Of a stretch of DNA of 64,000 bases, positions 43,770 through 52,333 are shown piece after piece (the first letter of the stretch is position 1; every line of letters begins with the position of its first letter). The translations under genes and the position numbers were made by a program. Origin of the DNA: Marinilongibacter aquaticus (GTDB lineage: Bacteria; Bacteroidota; Bacteroidia; Cytophagales; Spirosomataceae); the NCBI RefSeq assembly GCF_020149935.1, contig NZ_CP083757.1, positions 2,133,501 through 2,197,500 on the forward strand, in the 5' to 3' direction. The notes beneath the pieces are model-generated. The model was not told the origin of the DNA, ran no database searches, and worked only from the letters and a program-made list of their open reading frames with translations.

Positions 43770-44177
43770 TCAAGACCGAAAACGGCTCATTATTTCGGGA
43801 GTGGGGAGCATACAGCTGTCACGCTTCCCGAAAAGGGCGTATCTTTTACTCGAAACAAATTTGTATAAAGTATCGCGAAAGGTTTTCGGGCACATTTTTC
43901 CCAATCGCCCCAACCACGCATATCCGGGCAGCAGCTCACAAATTTTCAGGATGGCATCTGAGCGATCGAAGAGCTTTTCTCCATCGAAATAATAGACGGT
44001 ATCAAAAGCTTCAGATTGCTGATTGGGCTTTGGTACGCCCTGTTCGCTCAATAAAGTGTGTGCAAATTCAGATTGCAGTGCGGCAAATTCAAACAATTGC
44101 AAACGATCCTTTTTGATAATGAACTGCACAAAACCATTGCAAAGGTTGCAGACACCGTCAAAAAGGATCAGATGCAT
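43770..44177 (-). CDS. DCC-family thiol-disulfide oxidoreductase (DUF393)
   Basis: A 135-residue protein, MHLILFDGVCNLCNGFVQFI, with the redox motif DGVCNLC (D-x-x-C-x-x-C) that names the family, and SDAILKICELLPGY later. Probably a thioredoxin-like reductase; substrate unknown. The gap to the upstream membrane protein gene is 18 bp, so they are probably cotranscribed. Confidence 0.88.
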   Translation of the reverse strand: MHLILFDGVCNLCNGFVQFIIKKDRLQLFEFAALQSEFAHTLLSEQGVPKPNQQSEAFDTVYYFDGEKLFDRSDAILKICELLPGYAWLGRLGKMCPKTFRDTLYKFVSSKRYALFGKRDSCMLPTPEIMSRFRS

Positions 44178-44195
44178 AAAAGCAATACGTTTCGT

Positions 44196-44618
44196 TTAAA
44201 ATAGCTTCTCGTAGGGCAAGCGGGTCAAGATCAAAAGCAAAGCCAAACCGAAATAAACGAATGTCGCTTTGAAGCGTTTTCCATTCCCGATGGTCTTTTT
44301 GCTCTTTGCATTTCCAATTGTGACCAAAATCGCGGCCAAAATACCGACAGCCGGATGCTCTACATAGGCTTTCCGTGCAGCTGCATTCTTCATTATGCTC
44401 GCCATATCGGCATTCGACAAAGCCAAGACTATTAGAATCAAGCCCAATAAAAACATGGTGTGTGTAGCGATCAATGCAAAAAGGTTGACCTTTCTGTATT
44501 TCTCTTCCCAAATTTTATCGCCTTTGGTACCCGAAAACCCGTTGATTGCGGCCCAAGCCAATAAAATGACAACCACAAATGCCAGGTAATGATGAATGGT
44601 TAAGATTATTTGCTGCAT
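44196..44618 (-). CDS. Small integral membrane protein (140 aa)
   Basis: About four transmembrane segments: FVVVILLAWAAINGFSG, ALIATHTMFLLGLILIVL, AVGILAAILVTIGNAK and VYFGLALLLILTRL. Conserved His at the N-terminus (LTIHHYLAF) and at THTMF hint at cofactor or metal contact; similar proteins in Bacteroidota are labelled cytochrome-b-like, but I cannot confirm heme binding. Likely in one transcript with the DCC protein. Confidence 0.75.
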   Translation of the reverse strand: MQQIILTIHHYLAFVVVILLAWAAINGFSGTKGDKIWEEKYRKVNLFALIATHTMFLLGLILIVLALSNADMASIMKNAAARKAYVEHPAVGILAAILVTIGNAKSKKTIGNGKRFKATFVYFGLALLLILTRLPYEKLF

Positions 44619-44669
44619 TTTTTAATTTTTTTTCAAAGGTAAAGCCTATCGGCTAGATTAAACAAAATA

Positions 44670-45602
44670 TCACATAAAATCGTCTACCTGACGATACGAG
44701 GCGATCAATTTCTCTTCCCCCTCTTTTCCAGAGAAAAAGTTTCCGTGCTCCATACCCAAAATAAACTCTTGGCCATTGGCTTTACTCTTATCGTATATGT
44801 GCTTGAAAAGGTTTTTGTAGTTCATTTCTCCAGTGGTCGGTTCTTTTCTGCCGGGCTCATCGCCAATTTGGAAATAACCGATCTCGTCCCAAACCATATC
44901 CATATTGTACATCAAGCGACCTTCGTTGCGTTGCATATGCCACATATCAAAGAGGATCTTGCAAGCCGGGCTATCTACAGCTCTACAAATCATATACGTT
45001 TGATCTGAATAGCGAAGGAACAAATCTGGCGTATCCGAAAGCGGCTCCAAAACCATAGTCAATCCGTGCGGCTCAAAAATATCGCTTGCTCTTTTCAGCA
45101 ACTCGATCACATTGGCTGTTTGAATTCCCATAGGCAATCTACGTTCGAAATTCCCCGGCACCACGGTCATCCACTTGGCATTTACCCTTTTGGCCACCTC
45201 TACAGCATCTCTACAGGCCTGCAAAAATTTATCTTGCCACTCCTGCTTTCCGGTCACGAAAGTTGCCGTTTGCGGACCATCCAAATAGCTCACCACAAAC
45301 ACACCCATTTTCATGCCCAAGCGGGCCATCTCTTTCCCGATTCGCTCTTGATCGGCTACCGAGCGGCCCATCATGCCATTGTCTTCCATTGAGCGGAAAC
45401 CACGCTCGTACATGAATTTCACTTGATCGACCAAATCATCGCCTGCCGAGTTTTTGAACATCCCGAAATGCGGGGCGTAATTCAAATTAAAAGGAGCATC
45501 CTTTGCAATTGGAGCCCCATTGGCAAAAGCTTTTGCCCCCAAAACACCTGACCCTGCGACAGTTAGTGCCGACTTGGTTATAAAATCCCTTCTGTTGATC
45601 AT
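44670..45602 (-). CDS. Hydroxypyruvate isomerase-like TIM-barrel protein, exported
   Basis: A 310-residue protein with a twin-arginine-like start (MINRRDFITKSALTVAGSGV) followed by AFANGAP, so probably exported by Tat. The TIM-barrel of the sugar phosphate isomerase/epimerase (AP-endonuclease 2) family is shown by LTMVLEPLSDTPD, KILFDMWHMQRNEG and FILGMEHGNFFSGKEGE, which supply the metal-binding Glu, Asp, His and Glu. Resembles Hyi-type isomerases; true substrate unknown. Same family as the gene at 46750, with which it brackets RidA and a glycosyltransferase. Confidence 0.85.
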   Translation of the reverse strand: MINRRDFITKSALTVAGSGVLGAKAFANGAPIAKDAPFNLNYAPHFGMFKNSAGDDLVDQVKFMYERGFRSMEDNGMMGRSVADQERIGKEMARLGMKMGVFVVSYLDGPQTATFVTGKQEWQDKFLQACRDAVEVAKRVNAKWMTVVPGNFERRLPMGIQTANVIELLKRASDIFEPHGLTMVLEPLSDTPDLFLRYSDQTYMICRAVDSPACKILFDMWHMQRNEGRLMYNMDMVWDEIGYFQIGDEPGRKEPTTGEMNYKNLFKHIYDKSKANGQEFILGMEHGNFFSGKEGEEKLIASYRQVDDFM

Positions 45603-45730
45603 TTTTGTCTTATTTCCGTTTTTAAAAATTATTAATTCAATCTGAGAAAAAACTCACTCTAATTCTATTTATTCAAATAAAAGTACCATACATTTACCGC
45701 ACTATTCAACCGTACCCTTATAATTGTTTG

Positions 45731-46099
45731 CTAAGAGACTGCCACGAGAGAGATTTCAACATTCACATCTTTTGGCAGTCTTTTTACTTCCACGGTTTCC
45801 CTAGCTGGAGGATTTTCTACAAAAAACTCGCCATAAACCGAATTCACAAGGGCAAAATCATCCATCGATTTCAAGAAGATGCTGCACTTGACCACTTGAG
45901 TAAAATCCATGCCTGCAGCCTCGAGTATAGCCCCTAAATTGGCCATAACCTGACGGGTTTCCTGTTCGATATTCCCCTCTAATGAAAGCTCATATGCAAT
46001 TTGCCCAGACACATAAAGGGTCTCGCCTGCCAAAACTGCCTGCGAATAAGGTCCAATTGGTTCGGGAGCCTTATCGGTATAAATGATCCGTCTTTCCAT
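45731..46099 (-). CDS. RidA-family protein
   Basis: A 122-residue RidA/YjgF trimer-forming protein (TDKAPEPIGPYSQAVLAGET, TLYVSGQIAYE). The active-site pattern including the C-terminal region PARETVEVKRLPKDVNVEIS is kept; RidA hydrolyses reactive enamine/imine intermediates from PLP enzymes. Starts 18 bp from the divergent glycosyltransferase gene. Confidence 0.92.
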   Translation of the reverse strand: MERRIIYTDKAPEPIGPYSQAVLAGETLYVSGQIAYELSLEGNIEQETRQVMANLGAILEAAGMDFTQVVKCSIFLKSMDDFALVNSVYGEFFVENPPARETVEVKRLPKDVNVEISLVAVS

Positions 46100-46117
46100 T
46101 TTTTACGTTTAAATTGT

Positions 46118-46753
46118 ATGTATCAAAAATATTTCGACTTGGACAAAGCTCTGCTGATCTTCATCAAAAATCCCCAATTGGGAAAAGCGAAAACCCGTTT
46201 GGCCGCAACTGTCGGCGATGAAAAGGCTCTCGAAATCTACAAACACCTGCTTGCACATACCCGCTCGGTAGCCCAATCGGTCGTTTCGGACAGGCATCTT
46301 TTCTACAGTCAATTCGTCGACCAAAATGATTCTTGGCCTTCGACCTATTTCCAAAAGCACCTCCAAGATCCACATCCCGACCTAGGCACAAAAATGTTCG
46401 CCGCTTTCGGCTACACCTTGACAAAAAATTACGCCAAAGCCTTAATTATTGGCAGCGATTGTTTGGAACTCAGTCCCGAAATTGTCGAATCTGCATTCTC
46501 TTCTCTTCAAGAGAATGACCTTGTGATTGGGCCAGCCAAAGACGGCGGATACTACAGCATTGGTTTCAATTTCGATCGCATCGGAGAGGCTTCTTCCAAT
46601 CTGCTCAAAGCTGTTTTTCTTGAAAAAACATGGTCGCATGACAAAGTCTTCCAAGAAGCAGTTGAATCGATTAAGCCATTTGGTCTTCGCTTAAAGGAAT
46701 TGCCATTACTGAGCGATGTCGATGTCGCGGACGATGTGAAACATCTGCTTTAA
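46118..46753 (+). CDS. TIGR04282-family glycosyltransferase (DUF2064)
   Basis: A 211-residue protein, LLIFIKNPQLGKAKTRLAAT, ALIIGSDCLELSPEIVESAF, DLVIGPAKDGGYYSIGF: the nucleotide-diphospho-sugar transferase fold of the TIGR04282 (arsenosugar-type) family. ATG 46118 is chosen because the frame upstream overlaps the divergent RidA gene. Ends with a 4-bp overlap with the convergent isomerase-like gene. Acceptor unknown. Confidence 0.85.
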   Translation: MYQKYFDLDKALLIFIKNPQLGKAKTRLAATVGDEKALEIYKHLLAHTRSVAQSVVSDRHLFYSQFVDQNDSWPSTYFQKHLQDPHPDLGTKMFAAFGYTLTKNYAKALIIGSDCLELSPEIVESAFSSLQENDLVIGPAKDGGYYSIGFNFDRIGEASSNLLKAVFLEKTWSHDKVFQEAVESIKPFGLRLKELPLLSDVDVADDVKHLL

Positions 46754-47580
46754 ACCAAATCGATCACCCCTCTTACATAGCCCACAGATTCGGACAAACC
46801 GTAGGCTGCATGATCGCCATCTTTTTCGTATTCCAGTCCCAAAACACCAGAATATTGGATGTCTTTCAAAGCCTTCATTATACTCGGAATATTCATTTTC
46901 CCACGCCCGATCTCGACATTTTTCCCATTGGCTACCTGCTCGTCGATATCCTTGATGTGCACATCCAACAACCTGTCCTTGTATTTTTTCAATTCCGTTG
47001 CCGGGTCTAGCCCCAAACGGAAAGTGTGTCCCGTATCTATGCACATGCCCACTCGCGGGTCCATATTTTTAATGAGGCTGTAGACCAATTCGGGAGAAGG
47101 TGACACTTTGTCTTCGGGGCCATGATTGTGAATGGCCAAACGCACATTGGTTTCCTTCACCTTCTTTTCGATCTGCGGCAACAATTCATGAGCGGGCGAA
47201 CCGACAATCATACCCAATCCAGCGGTTTTGGCATAATGAAAGTACTTGTCGATATCTTCGGGCGTTTTCATGTAAATTACTCCGCCTGCGTAGAGGTTCA
47301 GTCCTCTGGCCCGCACTTTGTCGCTGATATACCGCAACTCTTCATCGCTCGATTCGTAGGGCAAATGAAAGCTCTTGAAGCACACATCTTTCACACCCAA
47401 CCTTTGCAGGATTTCAATCACTTCGTCGACACTGTATTTGCGAAGGGTATAGGAGGCCACGCCCACGCGTAGGGCGTGATCGCTCTTTTTTTCTGCCCCT
47501 TTTTGGAAGACTCCAGCCGCCGCCACGGCGTTGGACACACCCAGCAAACCGAGTGTTTGAATGAAGTTCTTTCTTTTCAT
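46750..47580 (-). CDS. Sugar phosphate isomerase/epimerase (AP2EC TIM barrel), exported
   Basis: A 276-residue protein with a hydrophobic signal-like start (MKRKNFIQTLGLLGVSNAVA). VRLAIHNHGPEDK, VGMCIDTGHTFRLGL, LLDVHIKDID and VLGLEYEKDGD give the metal-binding His, Asp, His and Glu of the family. Typical of Bacteroidota sugar dehydrogenase/isomerase modules. Substrate unknown. Overlaps the convergent glycosyltransferase by 4 bp. Confidence 0.85.
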   Translation of the reverse strand: MKRKNFIQTLGLLGVSNAVAAAGVFQKGAEKKSDHALRVGVASYTLRKYSVDEVIEILQRLGVKDVCFKSFHLPYESSDEELRYISDKVRARGLNLYAGGVIYMKTPEDIDKYFHYAKTAGLGMIVGSPAHELLPQIEKKVKETNVRLAIHNHGPEDKVSPSPELVYSLIKNMDPRVGMCIDTGHTFRLGLDPATELKKYKDRLLDVHIKDIDEQVANGKNVEIGRGKMNIPSIMKALKDIQYSGVLGLEYEKDGDHAAYGLSESVGYVRGVIDLV

Positions 47581-47630
47581 AGGTATTTCGTTAAGGTTGA
47601 AAGCCTAAATATACAAATAAAGGCCATGCA

Positions 47631-48161
47631 TCAATTAGCCCAAGAGGGAATCCATTCAATATCTGGGTCAAAAAGTTCTTCTACATAATAGCCCCTTCGC
47701 GAGGTGCGGTTGCATTCTTCGACTTTTGTTTCGTCGATTACATATTCGCAAGGTTGGTAGGGGCCGTCCAAGGCCGAGATCATAAGCGAAACCGGAGCCC
47801 CACTCGGGAAGAGTTCGTCTTTGTGCTTGCGGCCCAGCAAACAATGCCCCAATTCGTGGAAAACCAAGGCCTCTTTGTTCTGTTCGGGTTCAAGCTTCCA
47901 GCAGGCACTGTTCGGCTTGATCAAAACCTTCCGGGAGCCTGCGGCATCTTTTTGGCATTCTCCGCAACGCCCTTCGATCAAATTCTCATCAAACTCCACG
48001 ATGAGGTTTTCTTTCAGGAGGATTACGCCCTGATTTTCGGCTTCTTCAAAAAACCTATCGACATAAGACTGGGCCTCGCTGGCAATTTGAAATACCTTTT
48101 TCACCTCTTCTCCGGTGCAGGCCAAAAGCCCCAAAAGAAGGGCCAGAGCAAACTTATACAT
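47631..48161 (-). CDS. Putative zinc metalloprotease lipoprotein
   Basis: A 176-residue lipoprotein (MYKFALALLLGLLACTGEE). Residues 102-113 read HELGHCLLGRKH: HExxH with a third His, spaced H-x3-H-x6-H, one residue longer than the metzincin HExxHxxGxxH. RCGECQKDAAGSRKVLIKP and CWKLEPEQNKEALVF are also conserved-looking. Probably a small envelope metallopeptidase; substrate unknown. Monocistronic. Confidence 0.7.
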   Translation of the reverse strand: MYKFALALLLGLLACTGEEVKKVFQIASEAQSYVDRFFEEAENQGVILLKENLIVEFDENLIEGRCGECQKDAAGSRKVLIKPNSACWKLEPEQNKEALVFHELGHCLLGRKHKDELFPSGAPVSLMISALDGPYQPCEYVIDETKVEECNRTSRRGYYVEELFDPDIEWIPSWAN

Positions 48162-48190
48162 TCTATTTCAAGGGCTGTTTCAATCAAAAA

Positions 48191-48225
48191 TAAAAAAAAA
48201 ACCGGCTGCAAAGCATCCGGCCTTT
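48191..48225 (-). terminator. Terminator of the CBM48-HhH gene
   Basis: CCGGCTGC (48202-48209) pairs with GCATCCGG (48213-48220), one mismatch; on the minus strand the stem is followed by a ten-T run (complement of 48192-48201). Confidence 0.7.
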
Positions 48226-48248
48226 CATTCAACCCTATTGAAATAATG

Positions 48249-48836
48249 TTATTTTCCGCCTTTCAAAGTGTCTTGAAGGGCTTGAAGTTCTTCCCATTTA
48301 CCGGCAGCAGCCAATTTGGCTTGCTTTGCCCAGGTTTTGGGGTCGTGCATTTTGTAGCGTGGGCCTGCGGCCTCAAGTACAGCTTTGAGCGACTTTTGCG
48401 TGGCCTTGCCCAATTTCGCAAACGTGTCAATTCCATCCTTTACCAAAAGCTCTGCAATTTTCTTGCCAATGCCTTCGATTTTGGTCAAATCTTCCACATC
48501 TGCTTTCACCGTCTTCTTGCTTACCGCCTTTTTGGCAGGGGCTTTTAGTACGGCTGGCACATTCACTACACAGTTTTTCACCTGAAAAAGAGAAACGAAA
48601 TTATAGTCGTCTGCATTGGCGTCATTCACCCATCTTCCGTCATCCAGCAAATAACGATACTCGTATGCTTTGCCTGAGTCAAGAGATACTGAAGTAGCCA
48701 GAGAACCGTCCTTTTGTTTTTTCAAAGAAACGCCTTTAGACGCATCCCAATTGTTGAAATCACCTAGGAGAATTCCCGAATTGGCTGAACCGACAATTTC
48801 TGGAGACAATGAAAAATTAACTTTTTTCTTTGACAT
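48249..48836 (-). CDS. CBM48-like domain fused to helix-hairpin-helix domain
   Basis: A 195-residue cytoplasmic protein. Residues 1-90 (GILLGDFNNWDASKGVSLKK, YEYRYLLDDGRWVNDANADD) are a glycogen-binding early-set domain as in AMPK-beta and branching enzymes. After an Ala/Lys linker, residues 120-195 hold a helix-hairpin-helix motif (LTKIEGIGKKIAELLVKDGI, FAKLGKATQKSLKAVLEAAG). The union of a glycogen-binding and a DNA-binding type domain is unusual. Function unknown. Confidence 0.8.
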   Translation of the reverse strand: MSKKKVNFSLSPEIVGSANSGILLGDFNNWDASKGVSLKKQKDGSLATSVSLDSGKAYEYRYLLDDGRWVNDANADDYNFVSLFQVKNCVVNVPAVLKAPAKKAVSKKTVKADVEDLTKIEGIGKKIAELLVKDGIDTFAKLGKATQKSLKAVLEAAGPRYKMHDPKTWAKQAKLAAAGKWEELQALQDTLKGGK

Positions 48837-48979
48837 AACTTAAGTGTTTAATGCGATACAAAACAGCATTAATTTGTTGACACTTAAATCAATTCCTCTT
48901 AAATAAATGCAACATTTCTTTAAAATGTACAATTACTTAAAAATTAACAACAATTTGCCAAAGTATATTATACCAACTT

Positions 48980-50461
48980 TTATTCGGGTTGATGCTCCTT
49001 TCGCAAAAGATCATTCACCGTTTTTACCGGATTGAACGTGATCAACGGAACCTCCACAAAAAGGGTGTTCCAGTCAGACATCGAGCCATTCCATAGTCCA
49101 GGAAGCTCTTGAGCCTTCAAAGCCTTACCACTCATCGATTTTTCGGTTACAAATCCTGTTTGGGGATCGCGAAAATCGAGCAAATTAAATTTTTCTCTGT
49201 TGTGGTTCTTTGTAGAAACCACCAAATCTACTGGATTGAAGTGTGTGGCGTGTTGAAAAATCTCACTTTGTCGCTTGTTATCAAAGTTAAACTGAGCGGA
49301 TTCGACAATATGAGTAGACACCGAACCGTCGGTATTTTCCAACCAAAAAGGTCCACCGCCGGGCTCACCCACATTCTTCACCATTCCACATACGCGAATG
49401 GGGCGGTTGATCTTGCTTTTGGCATAAGCCAATTTATCTTCGTCGCTCCAATTCCTAAACCCTTTGGGCGGTGTTACGTTCAATTCTTCTTTCAAGAATT
49501 TCAGGGCCTTTTGACGCGTATAGGCCGATACATCCGCCTTATCGAGTCTGCGGGCAAAATTGAACAATTGCTTTTGCACTTGAATCAACTTTCCGGCCAA
49601 TACTTTTTTGTATTTGATTGTCTCTCCTTTCAAATGGTCGGGCACCACATTGTCGATGTTCTTGATGAAAATGATATCCGCATCTTGATCGTTGAGGTTT
49701 TCGAGCAATGCCCCATGCCCTGCCGGACGGAAAAGGATACTCCCGTTTTCCAAACGAAAAGGCGAATTGTCTTTGTTCACTGCAATGGTATCCGTACTGG
49801 CCTTTTGCTCAGAGAAACTAAAAATGAACTGCACCCCATAAGCCTCTTCGTATTGCTTTTTCACCGCTTTGATCAAGGCATTGAACCTGCTCTTGTGCTC
49901 CGGCGAAACCGTAAAATGCAAGCGTGCACGGCCATTTCTATTCGCGTAGGCGGCTCCCTCTACCATATGCTCTTCTACCGCCGTACGAGTATTTTCGTCG
50001 TATTTATGAAATTCCAACAAGCCTTTGGGCAAGCTGCCGTAATCCAAGCCTTCACTTTCCAAAAGACCTTTCAAAAGAGCTTCACGGTCTTTCTTTCCTT
50101 CGGTTACTTTCATCAAGCTTTTATAAAATGCAAAACGCTCGATTTCGTCAACAAATTGATCCACATCTTTCGAAGTTTTGCCTTCGTCTTTGGCCGCAAA
50201 AAGAGCCTTGAACATACGCGAGGCCGCACCCGAAGCGGGCACAAATTTCAGCAGTTTCTTTTTGCTTGATTCTTTGTCGAACAAGTCCACCAATTCGGCC
50301 ACTTCTTCGTCACTCATTCTCAATAAACCATCGCCGATTGTCGCCGCTTTTTTGGCTTTCACAAAAGGGAAGCCTGTCTTGAAGTTTTCGATTTGAGTCT
50401 TGATAGTTGTGAGGTCGCTTCCTCTCTTGTCGATCTGTGCTATATCTTTTTCGGTAAACAT
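48980..50461 (-). CDS. DUF4301-family protein
   Basis: A 493-residue protein starting MFTEKDIAQIDKRG. KLLKFVPASGAASRMFKALF and GSILFRPAGHGALLENLNDQ, then DIIFIKNIDNVVPDHLKGET are close to nucleotidyltransferase-like loops; the whole sequence fits DUF4301, specific to Bacteroidota. The frame is open 13 codons further, but the internal ATG fits the family start. Cytoplasmic; activity unknown. Divergent from proA. Confidence 0.85.
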   Translation of the reverse strand: MFTEKDIAQIDKRGSDLTTIKTQIENFKTGFPFVKAKKAATIGDGLLRMSDEEVAELVDLFDKESSKKKLLKFVPASGAASRMFKALFAAKDEGKTSKDVDQFVDEIERFAFYKSLMKVTEGKKDREALLKGLLESEGLDYGSLPKGLLEFHKYDENTRTAVEEHMVEGAAYANRNGRARLHFTVSPEHKSRFNALIKAVKKQYEEAYGVQFIFSFSEQKASTDTIAVNKDNSPFRLENGSILFRPAGHGALLENLNDQDADIIFIKNIDNVVPDHLKGETIKYKKVLAGKLIQVQKQLFNFARRLDKADVSAYTRQKALKFLKEELNVTPPKGFRNWSDEDKLAYAKSKINRPIRVCGMVKNVGEPGGGPFWLENTDGSVSTHIVESAQFNFDNKRQSEIFQHATHFNPVDLVVSTKNHNREKFNLLDFRDPQTGFVTEKSMSGKALKAQELPGLWNGSMSDWNTLFVEVPLITFNPVKTVNDLLRKEHQPE

Positions 50462-50587
50462 AAAGTTTGAGGTTAATATTGAGATATGGTTTTCTGTCAA
50501 AAATAAGGATGATATACGAGAAATAAAGGAAAAAATAGGCTTTTGGGCTATTTTTTTTGACCTTTGTAATTCATCAAATCATATGTT

Positions 50588-51826
50588 TTGGAAGAAATAT
50601 TAAAGAAAAGCAGAAAATCATCGAAAGCCATCGGGGCTTTAAGTTCAACAGAAAAAAGCAAACTACTTCAGCGTTTAGCCGAGCTGATTAAAAGCAATGC
50701 AGAGCAAATCAAAGTCGAAAACAAAAAAGACTTGGACAGGATGGACAAGGCCGATCCGAAATACGATCGTCTCTTACTTTCCGATGCCCGAATCGAAGGT
50801 CTTTGCCATGCCTTGCACACTGTTTCTGAACTGCCCGATCCTACTGGCCAAGAGCTGCTGTCGAAAACCCTTCCCAACGGTTTGAAATTGTCAAAAATCA
50901 CCGACCCGCTTGGCGTGATCGGCATTATTTACGAGTCGCGTCCCAATGTCACCATCGACGTGGCTTCGCTTTGCTTGCGTTCAGGAAACGCGGCCATTCT
51001 GAAGGGCGGGAAGGAAGCTCATTTTTCCAATCTTTTCCTGGTATCATTGATTCACCAAGCTTTGGAAGAAAAAGGCTTGCCGAAAGAGGCCGTCACGCTT
51101 CTGCCCACAGACCGCTCCTATACCGAGCACTTGCTGAAAGCCGAGAAATATGTAGACGTGATAATTCCGAGGGGCTCGGCTGGCTTGATTAATTACGTAC
51201 GTAAAAACTCTTTGATTCCGACCATCGAAACCGGAGCCGGAGTGTGTCATACTTTCGTAGAAAAAACGGCTGATCCTGAAATGGCCGCCAAAATCATTGT
51301 CAACGCCAAAGTAAGTAGGCCTTCTGTGTGCAATTCGCTCGACTGTGCCATAATCGACGAAACACAGCTCGCCAATGTTGTGCCCTTACTGCTCGATGGT
51401 TTCAAAGCATACAATGTCGAGGTTTATGCCGATGAAGCAAGCTATCCCTTCTTTAAAAAGGCCCAATACCCGTATTTGCAAAAAGCCCAAGACGAAGATT
51501 TTGGACGCGAGTGGCTCGATTATAAGGTCTCGATCAAAACGGTACACAATGCCGAAGAGGCCCTGGATCATATCGATCGATTCTCTTCTAGGCATTCCGA
51601 AGCGATCATTACCGAAGACCAAGCCCTGGCCGACAAGTTTATCAAATCTGTGGATGCCGCCAGCGTATACCACAACGCCTCTACCCGCTTCACCGATGGC
51701 GAAGAATTTGGCCTTGGAGCCGAAATCGGTATTTCAACACAAAAACTGCATGCTCGTGGTCCGTTTGCTTTGGAAAAATTGGTGACCGAAAAATGGGTAG
51801 TGAAAGGCACAGGACAAATTCGATAG
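50588..51826 (+). CDS. proA: Glutamate-5-semialdehyde dehydrogenase
   Basis: A 412-residue ProA. VIYESRPNVTIDVASLCLRS-like stretch, NAAILKGGKEAHFSN, and VSRPSVCNSLDCAIID with the catalytic Cys are diagnostic, and FGLGAEIGISTQKLHARGPF closes the family pattern. Reduces glutamyl-5-phosphate with NADPH in proline synthesis. The start is TTG at 50588. No proB is adjacent. The next gene begins directly after its stop. Confidence 0.95.
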   Translation: MEEILKKSRKSSKAIGALSSTEKSKLLQRLAELIKSNAEQIKVENKKDLDRMDKADPKYDRLLLSDARIEGLCHALHTVSELPDPTGQELLSKTLPNGLKLSKITDPLGVIGIIYESRPNVTIDVASLCLRSGNAAILKGGKEAHFSNLFLVSLIHQALEEKGLPKEAVTLLPTDRSYTEHLLKAEKYVDVIIPRGSAGLINYVRKNSLIPTIETGAGVCHTFVEKTADPEMAAKIIVNAKVSRPSVCNSLDCAIIDETQLANVVPLLLDGFKAYNVEVYADEASYPFFKKAQYPYLQKAQDEDFGREWLDYKVSIKTVHNAEEALDHIDRFSSRHSEAIITEDQALADKFIKSVDAASVYHNASTRFTDGEEFGLGAEIGISTQKLHARGPFALEKLVTEKWVVKGTGQIR

Positions 51827-52270
51827 GTGAAAAAAGAAATATTGGCCCTTGTAGAAAGTAAAACGAGGCTCCGCCTCGAGGCCATCGAAAAAAATATACA
51901 GGCAGCTCAAGACGCAGCCAATGAAGAAACCAAAAGCTCGGCCGGCGACAAATACGAAACCGGTCGGGCAATGGCTCAAAACGACCGAGACCTCTATTCC
52001 AGACAAAAAATAGAAGTGCTTCAGGAACTCGAAATCCTGAAACAAATCAATACAGAAAAGACTTACAGCAAATGTCTTACCGGAGCTCTGGTAAATTGCA
52101 GTTTGGGCACGGTGTTCATTGCCAACAGTGTAGGTTTTGTCGAATGCCAAGGCCAAAAAGTGATGGTGACCTCGATCAATTCCCCAATCGGGCAAGCCTT
52201 GTATGGACTATCGGCTGGACAAACCGCTGCCTTTCGCGAAAAAAACATTGAAATTCTGAAGGTCGAGTAA
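51827..52270 (+). CDS. GreA/GreB-like protein
   Basis: A 147-residue protein starting with GTG directly after the proA stop. N-terminal coiled coil (TRLRLEAIEKNIQAAQDAAN), KSSAGDKYETGRAMAQNDRD, and a C-terminal FKBP-like part (SINSPIGQALYGLSAGQ) like the end of GreA. Often mislabelled 3-oxoacyl-ACP synthase in Bacteroidota. It may enter the RNA polymerase secondary channel; cotranscribed with proA. Confidence 0.8.
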   Translation: MKKEILALVESKTRLRLEAIEKNIQAAQDAANEETKSSAGDKYETGRAMAQNDRDLYSRQKIEVLQELEILKQINTEKTYSKCLTGALVNCSLGTVFIANSVGFVECQGQKVMVTSINSPIGQALYGLSAGQTAAFREKNIEILKVE

Positions 52271-52333
52271 ATTGGCGAACAAAACAGTGGTTAAAATGTG
52301 TTTGTCAAAAGTCGAATAGCCAGCTAATCAACT

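Noticed and set aside
49109..50269. 386-codon plus-strand frame
   Set aside because: Antisense to the DUF4301 gene; no domain seen.
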